In this document: positions 55,689 through 61,748 of the stretch, one piece after another
Layout of the letters: each line of letters opens with the position of its first letter
Numbering within the stretch: the stretch's first letter is position 1
Source: Gammaproteobacteria bacterium
GTDB lineage: Bacteria; Pseudomonadota; Gammaproteobacteria; Burkholderiales; Nitrosomonadaceae
DNA length: 64,000 bases
Assembly (NCBI GenBank): GCA_015709635.1
Contig: CP054180.1
Span: forward strand, 2,914,001 to 2,978,000
Reading direction: 5' to 3'
Position numbers and translations under genes: made by a program
The notes under the pieces: generated by a model
What the model saw: the letters and a program-made list of their open reading frames with translations, nothing else
The model's database searches: none
Told to the model about the DNA's origin: nothing

Positions 55689-55769
55689 GGAAGCTCTGAA
55701 AAAGGTAGCGAGCGATGGTCAGGCACGGCGAAATCAGGTAAAAAAGCGCAGTAGTTTTTCAGAGCTTCC
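55689..55769 (+). mobile_element. MITE-like element, family A, internally deleted copy
   Basis: 81 bp with both 15-bp inverted repeats intact (GGAAGCTCTGAAAAA / TTTTTCAGAGCTTCC) but lacking about 55 bp of the middle seen at 20351-20487. TAA lies at the left end and, after one extra C, at the right end: possible target duplication. It lies three bases upstream of the ribosome site (55681-55685) of the TPR gene. Confidence 0.85.
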
Positions 55770-56107
55770 CTAATCGTGTGATCGATTATTGGATCGCATC
55801 GTCGCCGGCCGTGCATTGCCTAATTGGAAGCAATCGCGCAGGCATTAACGCAATTAGTTGCGCATTGCCACGGCGACAGCAACTTCTTGATTTGTGTTGT
55901 GTTGTGCTGAAACCAGCTGTCCGCACACAATCAACCAGCGGTTTAGCGGAAAAGCGGCTACACCGGTGATTATTAAGCGATCGATCTTGATAATACGAAT
56001 GGTTTTTCATTTTGACTCCTGAGTCCTTTGTTAAAAGAGTCTTGATACTAGACCTTGCCATCGTTGGAAGGTCAAGCATCTATTTGCAATCCATTCGCAG
56101 CGGTTTG
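55770..56107. other. Non-coding gap between MITE and the Zur promoter
   Basis: About 340 bases with no supportable gene on either strand. It must contain the start signals for transcription of the TPR gene on the minus strand unless those come from the MITE. I found no clear -35/-10 pair here. Confidence 0.5.
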
Positions 56108-56136
56108 TTGCATGGAAAAAGATACTCCATTACAAT
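56108..56136 (+). promoter_or_regulatory. Sigma70 promoter of the Fur-family gene
   Basis: TTGCAT (56108-56113), 17-base spacer and TACAAT (56131-56136). The start of transcription would be near 56143, inside the palindrome at 56140-56154. Confidence 0.75.
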
Positions 56137-56139
56137 AAT

Positions 56140-56154
56140 TGCAACATTGTTGCA
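56140..56154 (+). promoter_or_regulatory. Probable Zur operator 1
   Basis: TGCAACATTGTTGCA, a perfect palindrome around its central base (7-1-7). It covers the predicted transcription start of the Fur-family gene and ends 11 bases before its ATG. The same TGCAAC-N3-GTTGCA pattern is at 57011-57025. A protein bound here would block initiation. Confidence 0.8.
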
Positions 56155-56165
56155 TTTATTTGTAT

Positions 56166-56588
56166 ATGTCCAATCAGTTTTATCACACCGCAGAAGATAT
56201 GATCCGGCACAACAGCGGCAAGGTAACCGCGGGCAGGGTCGGCATTCTGGCTCTTTTACTTGCCGAACAGCAAGCGATTACGCACCGGGAAATCGAGCAG
56301 CGCCTGCCGCAAACCTTGCAATTGGATCGTGTGACTTTGTATCGCGTGTTGGAATGGCTCGCCGGAAAAGAATTGATCCACAAAGTAAGCAGCGACGACC
56401 GGGTGTGGCGTTATCATGCCAACCGCGATGTGCACTCGCACCAGCACGCACATTTTAAATGTACCGGCTGCGCGCAAGTGATTTGCCTGGATACGTTGCC
56501 TGCGGAGCGCAATTGGCCGTTACCGACCGGTTACCGCTTCCAGGAAATCGAACTGACAGTGAAAGGTCTTTGCGCCAACTGCTGCTGA
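56166..56588 (+). CDS. zur: Fur-family metalloregulator, probably Zur
   Basis: 140 residues from ATG 56166 (MSNQFYHTAEDMIRHNSGK). It has the winged-helix DNA-binding half (LDRVTLYRVLEWLAGKELIHKV), the metal-site His cluster HSHQHAH (residues 90-96), and two Cys pairs (Cys99/Cys102; Cys136/Cys139) for a structural zinc. The next genes are a small Cys membrane protein and a ZnuD-like receptor, and palindromes precede both it and the receptor. That context favours Zur over Fur or PerR; direct proof is absent. Confidence 0.85.
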   Translation: MSNQFYHTAEDMIRHNSGKVTAGRVGILALLLAEQQAITHREIEQRLPQTLQLDRVTLYRVLEWLAGKELIHKVSSDDRVWRYHANRDVHSHQHAHFKCTGCAQVICLDTLPAERNWPLPTGYRFQEIELTVKGLCANCC

Positions 56589-56590
56589 CT

Positions 56591-56914
56591 ATGATACGCA
56601 AAAGCTTATTTCTCTTTCTGACGCTTGCATTATTGGCTGTGCCGGTCTTTTTGATGGCGCACGCATTCACGCATTATGCGCAAGCCGATGTGCTTGAAAG
56701 TGTCGAAAGTGAGAATGATGCCGGCGTGGATCTGGATGAGATTTGCTTCGATTGTGTTGCACTGACCGCGCTCAATTTTATTTTAATCGCTTCGGGATTA
56801 CGTCTATGTAATTCGACAACCCGCCGCCATTTGTCATTCTTCACATCGGTACATCATGCCGATAAGGCGGCTCTTCCCTATTTCTCCCGCGCACCGCCGT
56901 TTCAGCTTCCCTAA
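56591..56914 (+). CDS. Small Cys-containing membrane protein of the Zur locus
   Basis: 107 residues, starting 2 bases after the zur stop: an N-terminal hydrophobic signal/anchor (LFLFLTLALLAVPVFLMAHA), a short acidic stretch, the motif DEICFDCVAL and a second hydrophobic segment, then an Arg/His-rich tail (TRRHLSFFTSVHHADK). The layout resembles DUF2946-type small proteins found beside TonB receptors for metals. Probably metal-related; role unknown. Confidence 0.7.
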   Translation: MIRKSLFLFLTLALLAVPVFLMAHAFTHYAQADVLESVESENDAGVDLDEICFDCVALTALNFILIASGLRLCNSTTRRHLSFFTSVHHADKAALPYFSRAPPFQLP

Positions 56915-56952
56915 TTCTGCAAAACGTTGATCCAGGTCTGACTTCATCATCG

Positions 56953-56970
56953 AACAATCGATAGATTGTT
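56953..56970 (+). terminator. Small hairpin after the Zur operon
   Basis: Perfect 7-bp stem AACAATC / GATTGTT with loop GATA, 38 bases after the small gene, followed by TTCGATTTG. A weak terminator or mRNA stem; the receptor gene beyond may have its own promoter. Confidence 0.4.
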
Positions 56971-57010
56971 TCGATTTGTGCTGTTTGCCTGCGATTGATC
57001 AGTCCATGCG

Positions 57011-57025
57011 TGCAACTGGGTTGCA
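57011..57025 (+). promoter_or_regulatory. Probable Zur operator 2
   Basis: TGCAACTGGGTTGCA, same TGCAAC-N3-GTTGCA pattern as at 56140-56154 (12 defined positions identical). It lies 31 bases before the receptor's ATG at 57057, where it could block transcription of that gene. No firm -35/-10 pair was found. Confidence 0.75.
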
Positions 57026-57056
57026 CGGCAACACCCTATCGGATTAGGAAGGCTAT

Positions 57057-59117
57057 ATGGATTATTCTGGTCATGAATTAAACAACACCGGAGGGCTGCG
57101 CAATGGCATGCAATTTAAACCAGCGGCCGCCACGTTGCTGCTATTGCTGCTGGACATACCGGATAGTCACGCGCAAACCGCCAGCAAAGATGTCGAGTTG
57201 CCGGGAGTGGTAATTACCGTACCTACCGTCGACTCGGCCGAATCAGCCGGATTCAAAGCGGATACCGTCGTGCAAAGCGACCGTCTGCGGCGGAATCGCG
57301 CAACCAATCTTGGCGATACACTGTCGCACGAACTTGGTGTCTCTTCCAGCAGTTTTGGTCCCGGTGCTGGCCGCCCCATTATCCGGGGGCAGGATGGGCC
57401 TCGGGTACAAGTGCTGGAAAATGGCATTGGCACCGGGGATCTTTCCGTCATCAGCCCGGATCATGCGGTAGCGACGGAAACCCTCAGCGCCTCGCGTATC
57501 GAAATACTGCAAGGTCCGGCAACCTTGCTGTACGGCAGCGGTGTTTCCGGAGGCGCCGTGAATGTCATCAATGCGCGCATTCCGGATCGTTTGTTCAAGA
57601 CATCGAAAGCCGATTTCGAAGGGCGTTACAATTCCGCACTGGAAGAACGTAGCGGGGCATTGAGCGCGTCCGGCAGTATGGGCAAAATGTCATGGAATCT
57701 GGAAGGTAACAAACGGCTTACCAATGATGTGCATATTCCCGGTCGCGCCAATTTAAATGATGCCAGCAGCGATGTCGGTTTTATCCGAAATAGCGCTATC
57801 GATACCAGCAATCTATCGGCTGGCGGTTCTTACGTCGGCGAGCGCGGATTTATCGGCGCTTCGGTGTCAAGATTGGACAATTTCTATGGTATTCCGGGAC
57901 CGGAAGGGTCGAAAATCGATATGGGACAGACGCGATACGGCTTGGCCGGTGATCTGGATAATCCGCTCAAAGGTTTTGAACAGCTGAAAGTGCGCTTCAA
58001 TTACAACGATTACCGGCATAAGGAATTGACCGAACACGATATCGGCACCCGCTTCAAAAACAGAGAGCTGGAGGGGCGCGCGGAATTGGTTCATGCGCCG
58101 CTAGCAAATTGGCAAGGTATCTTGGGTGTGCAACTGCAAAACCGTGACTTCTCCGCCAAAGGCGACGAAGCATTCGTGCCACCCAGTGTTTCACGGTCGG
58201 CCAGTATCTTCATGCTGGAAAAGCGCGATTGGCAACGCTGGCAGTTTGAAATGGGCGGGCGTTTTGAACATACCGCGCATAATCCGCAAGCTGCATTGCT
58301 GCAAACGCGTGACTTTAATCTCTACAGTGTTTCTGCCCGAAGCGTATGGAAATTTATTGAAGGTTACCAACTGAACTTAACCGCCACGCGCGGACAACGC
58401 GCGCCCAATACCGTCGCACTCTTTGCCAATGGCTTTCATGTGGCTACCAATACCTTTGAGCAAGGAAACCAGATGCTCGGCAAAGAAACCTCGAATAATT
58501 TCGATATTGCATTGCAAAAAACCTCAGGGGTGATCACGGGAAAAGTCAATTTGTTCTACAACCACGTCAACCATTATATTTTTCAAAAAAGCCGTGACAG
58601 CAATGGCGACGGGCTTGCGGATCGAGTTGATGCGGAAGGTGTTTTGGATACTCACGGCGCTTTTCTGGTGCAGGATTATGCGCAAACGAACGCAAAGTTT
58701 TACGGTCTGGAAGCCGAAGCAATTGCCGCACTTATACCTGATACGCTGAATGTGCGGCTATTCACCGATATCGTCTACGGCCGGTTGAAGGATAACGGTA
58801 ATATCCCGCGCATAACGCCGCAACGTTTCGGCTTTGATCTCGATTTCAAAAAAAATGCCTGGTCAGGCAATCTCAACCTGACGCGAGTCGTGCGCCAGGA
58901 TCGAGTTGCCGTACTGGAAACCGAAACGCCCGGCTATACCTTGATGAATGCCGAAATGGGGTATTACATGAAACTCACAAAATCGGTCAACTATACGCTT
59001 TTTCTGCAAGGCCGGAATTTGCTCGATAGCGATATGCGTGTGCATACTTCTTTCTTGAAAGACATTGCACCACTGCCGGGACGGGCCATTGTGGCGGGTG
59101 TCAGGGGCGCTTTTTAA
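57057..59117 (+). CDS. znuD: ZnuD-like TonB-dependent receptor
   Basis: 686 residues: signal sequence (TLLLLLLDIPDSHA), a plug domain (NLGDTLSHELGVSSSSFGPGAGRPIIRGQDGPRVQVLENGIGTGD in pieces, then RIEILQGPATLLYGSGVSGGAVNVI) and a beta-barrel ending in aromatic-rich strands up to GVRGAF. The plug matches ZnuD, the zinc receptor of Neisseria and others. ATG 57057 has AGGA upstream; ATG 57108 is an alternative. Probably imports zinc under control of the upstream regulator. Confidence 0.85.
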   Translation: MDYSGHELNNTGGLRNGMQFKPAAATLLLLLLDIPDSHAQTASKDVELPGVVITVPTVDSAESAGFKADTVVQSDRLRRNRATNLGDTLSHELGVSSSSFGPGAGRPIIRGQDGPRVQVLENGIGTGDLSVISPDHAVATETLSASRIEILQGPATLLYGSGVSGGAVNVINARIPDRLFKTSKADFEGRYNSALEERSGALSASGSMGKMSWNLEGNKRLTNDVHIPGRANLNDASSDVGFIRNSAIDTSNLSAGGSYVGERGFIGASVSRLDNFYGIPGPEGSKIDMGQTRYGLAGDLDNPLKGFEQLKVRFNYNDYRHKELTEHDIGTRFKNRELEGRAELVHAPLANWQGILGVQLQNRDFSAKGDEAFVPPSVSRSASIFMLEKRDWQRWQFEMGGRFEHTAHNPQAALLQTRDFNLYSVSARSVWKFIEGYQLNLTATRGQRAPNTVALFANGFHVATNTFEQGNQMLGKETSNNFDIALQKTSGVITGKVNLFYNHVNHYIFQKSRDSNGDGLADRVDAEGVLDTHGAFLVQDYAQTNAKFYGLEAEAIAALIPDTLNVRLFTDIVYGRLKDNGNIPRITPQRFGFDLDFKKNAWSGNLNLTRVVRQDRVAVLETETPGYTLMNAEMGYYMKLTKSVNYTLFLQGRNLLDSDMRVHTSFLKDIAPLPGRAIVAGVRGAF

Positions 59118-59254
59118 AAAATCCTGTCGATAAAACCCGGCATCTGTTTTCAGTGCGCCTGCCCAAGACTTGAAAGTGCTTGCAAAATCACCCTTTAGTG
59201 CTAATCTGCGTTCCCAAGTGTTCCGGATTCTTTCATTCGATCAGTCAAAACAAC

Positions 59255-61501
59255 ATGACCAGATGGCTTAAGCACTTTCTTTTAGGCATTTTTATCGGTC
59301 TGTTAGGCGTCATCACCTATATGACACCTGCCGGTTTATGGCTGGAAGAAAGATTCGGCTTAAGCGCATTGTTTCATTTACGCGGCGCGATCAAAGCGCC
59401 CGCTGATGTTGTTGTCATCGCAATCGATCAGCCTTCGGCCACCCAGCTTAATCTATCATCTATTAAGCCGCGATTGTGGCCGCGGAACCTCCATGCGCGT
59501 TTGATCAATCAGCTGGCGGAAGCAGGTGCCAGTGCAATCATTTTTGATCTTATTTTTGATACACCGGGCGACATACCGGAACATGATGAGGAACTGGCCA
59601 ATGCCATTAAAGCAGCGGGCAATATCGTATTGGTAGAGCGGCTGGATTATGAGGATTCCGCACTTCTGAATCAGCATGATAACGCAGCGCAGCACCACTA
59701 CATCCGTGAGGGTGCCGCACAACTGCTGCCGCTTATTGCCGATGCGGCAAAAGCGCGTGCGCCTTTTACTTTGCCGAAAGCGGAAAGAGTTCATCATTAT
59801 TGGACTTTTAAATCCAATGCCGGCGATATCGCGACGGTGCCCGTTGTGGTATTACAACTCTATGCCTCGGCGTTATATGGTGACTTTGTCCGTCTGCTCA
59901 ATTCGGCAGAGCCTGAGCTTTCTGCTCAGTTACCTGCTCGCATCAGCGAAGAGACGGATATCGAAGATCTGACCCTGACGCTACGAAACATCTTTGTCAG
60001 CAGCCCGCTGTTGGCATCGCGGCTGAAAGAGGATCTGGATCGCGACAATCTTCTCAATCCGGAAGAAAAAAGAGTAATGCGTTCGTTGCTGGATCTATAT
60101 TCCGGCGATCCAATCCGCTACCTGAATTTTTATGGCCCGCCGCGCAGTATAACAACCATTCCCTATTCTCAAGCATTGGCATTGGATGACGACAACCGGG
60201 ATCATCCTTTTGAGCTGGAAAGTTTAAAAGGAAAAGTGGTTTTCGTCGGATTCTCGGGTGCCACCCAAGCGGAACAGGATATTGTCCGAGACGATTATCC
60301 AACAGTGTTTTCCAACCCCGATGGCCTTTACATCAGCGGTGTCGAGATTACCGCAACGGCTTTCGCTAATTTACTGGGAAACAGGCCGATCAGACCGCTG
60401 TCAGCAGCAGGCAGTTTAAGCATTTTGTTTCTGTTTGGCTTTGCCATAGGGATGTCAGCCCAATTCCTATCCATCCGGAAAACGATTGCTCTCAGTTTCC
60501 TTCTCGTCTTCATCTATGCCTTCATCGCCTACTCTTTCTTTAAAAATGCCATGATATGGCTGCCGCTCGTTATCCCGGTTTTGCTGGTTTTTTTTACTCT
60601 GATGCTGGCTTGGGCATTGAGAATTCTTACGCTTGAAGGGTTTATCGGTACATCCGGTCCGGACGATGAACTGGATGCCATTATCGAAAAGCACGGCGGT
60701 GTGTTTTCCGGTGCCTGTTTAACAACCGATATCGCAGGTTACACAACACTGTCCGAAACCATGAATCCTTCGGCCCTTGAGAAACTGATGACCGATTATC
60801 GCGCGGCATTAAGGAACCCTATTGCCCAGCATCATGGCAGAGTTATGGATACCACGGGAGATGCTTCTCTTTCCATTTGGATTAAAAAAACGGGTAATCC
60901 ACGCGTGCCAAAGCTTTTAGGCTGGATCAAAAAAACACCCAGCTCCGTTGAGAAGCTTCGTGCCTGCAAGGCAGCACTTGATCTCAATGCTGCCATTACG
61001 CGTTTCAACAAACTGCATGATCCGTCACTGCCAACTAGAATTGGCTTGCATTTCGGCGATATGTCCTTAAACAAAAGCGATGGAACTTACCGCGCCACAG
61101 GCGATGTCGTCAACACAGCAAACAGAATTCAAAACGCTAATAAAATTTTTAAAACGCGAATTTTGCTATCGAGTGATGTAATCGAAGAATTGGATGATTT
61201 TCTGATACGCCCGTTGGGGAGCTTTGTCTTACCTGGAAGAATTAAACCGGTTGAACTGTTTGAGCTCGTTGCATACCAGCAATCCGCCAGTAAGCAGCAA
61301 CTCTGGCTATGCGAAACCTTTGCACAGGCTTTAAATACTTACCAACTCATGAAATGGCATGAGGCCAGTGACTATCTTCACGATATCTTGAGCGTATTTC
61401 CTTCCGACGGCCCCACGCATTACTTTCTTTCATTGTGTGCAAAATATCAAAACAAACCTCCTGCGCCTCCCTGGCCTATTCTTACAATAGATAGCAAGTA
61501 A
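59255..61501 (+). CDS. CHASE2-domain class III adenylate/guanylate cyclase
   Basis: 748 residues from ATG 59255. A membrane helix near residues 8-25 precedes a large CHASE2 sensor domain (about 40-355, with DVVVIAIDQPS and GKVVFVGFSG), three hydrophobic helices (about 375-450) and a class III cyclase domain (about 475-650). Metal-binding Asp492 (TTDIAGYT) and Asp536 (TTGDAS) and the transition-state Asn620/Arg624 (VNTANR) are present, so it should be active. The purine-specifying positions are Asp532 and Arg613, not the usual Lys and Asp/Thr. A helical TPR-like tail follows. Confidence 0.9.
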   Translation: MTRWLKHFLLGIFIGLLGVITYMTPAGLWLEERFGLSALFHLRGAIKAPADVVVIAIDQPSATQLNLSSIKPRLWPRNLHARLINQLAEAGASAIIFDLIFDTPGDIPEHDEELANAIKAAGNIVLVERLDYEDSALLNQHDNAAQHHYIREGAAQLLPLIADAAKARAPFTLPKAERVHHYWTFKSNAGDIATVPVVVLQLYASALYGDFVRLLNSAEPELSAQLPARISEETDIEDLTLTLRNIFVSSPLLASRLKEDLDRDNLLNPEEKRVMRSLLDLYSGDPIRYLNFYGPPRSITTIPYSQALALDDDNRDHPFELESLKGKVVFVGFSGATQAEQDIVRDDYPTVFSNPDGLYISGVEITATAFANLLGNRPIRPLSAAGSLSILFLFGFAIGMSAQFLSIRKTIALSFLLVFIYAFIAYSFFKNAMIWLPLVIPVLLVFFTLMLAWALRILTLEGFIGTSGPDDELDAIIEKHGGVFSGACLTTDIAGYTTLSETMNPSALEKLMTDYRAALRNPIAQHHGRVMDTTGDASLSIWIKKTGNPRVPKLLGWIKKTPSSVEKLRACKAALDLNAAITRFNKLHDPSLPTRIGLHFGDMSLNKSDGTYRATGDVVNTANRIQNANKIFKTRILLSSDVIEELDDFLIRPLGSFVLPGRIKPVELFELVAYQQSASKQQLWLCETFAQALNTYQLMKWHEASDYLHDILSVFPSDGPTHYFLSLCAKYQNKPPAPPWPILTIDSK

Positions 61502-61542
61502 TCCCCCAGCCGTTTACATAAAAAACAAAGTATTTGAGTGTC

Positions 61543-61558
61543 TGTGAGAAATATCACA
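61543..61558 (+). promoter_or_regulatory. CRP-type binding site (TGTGA-N6-TCACA)
   Basis: TGTGAGAAATATCACA is a perfect match to the CRP consensus half-sites with the right spacing. It lies 42 bases after the cyclase gene and 190 bases before the FecR-TPR gene, about 105 bases upstream of the predicted start of transcription for the latter. Confidence 0.8.
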
Positions 61559-61620
61559 TACAAAAAACAGCCCAATCGATAAAATTTTCATTGGTTTTGA
61601 TAAAAGTCATATTCCCCAGC

Positions 61621-61649
61621 TAGTTATAAGGTCGTCTGCTCCCTATAAT
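61621..61649 (+). promoter_or_regulatory. Candidate activator-dependent promoter of the FecR-TPR gene
   Basis: TATAAT (61644-61649) with a 17-base spacer to a poor -35, TAGTTA (61621-61626). A consensus -10 with a bad -35 is typical of promoters that need an activator, here possibly a CRP-like protein at 61543-61558. Confidence 0.55.
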
Positions 61650-61748
61650 TATTGCATGTAAAATAAGTCTCTGAATATCCAGTTTTATAAACAAGTACCA
61701 ATTCATTTATTCGTTAATCGGCGTAACGGATAGAAAGAAAGATCTAGA

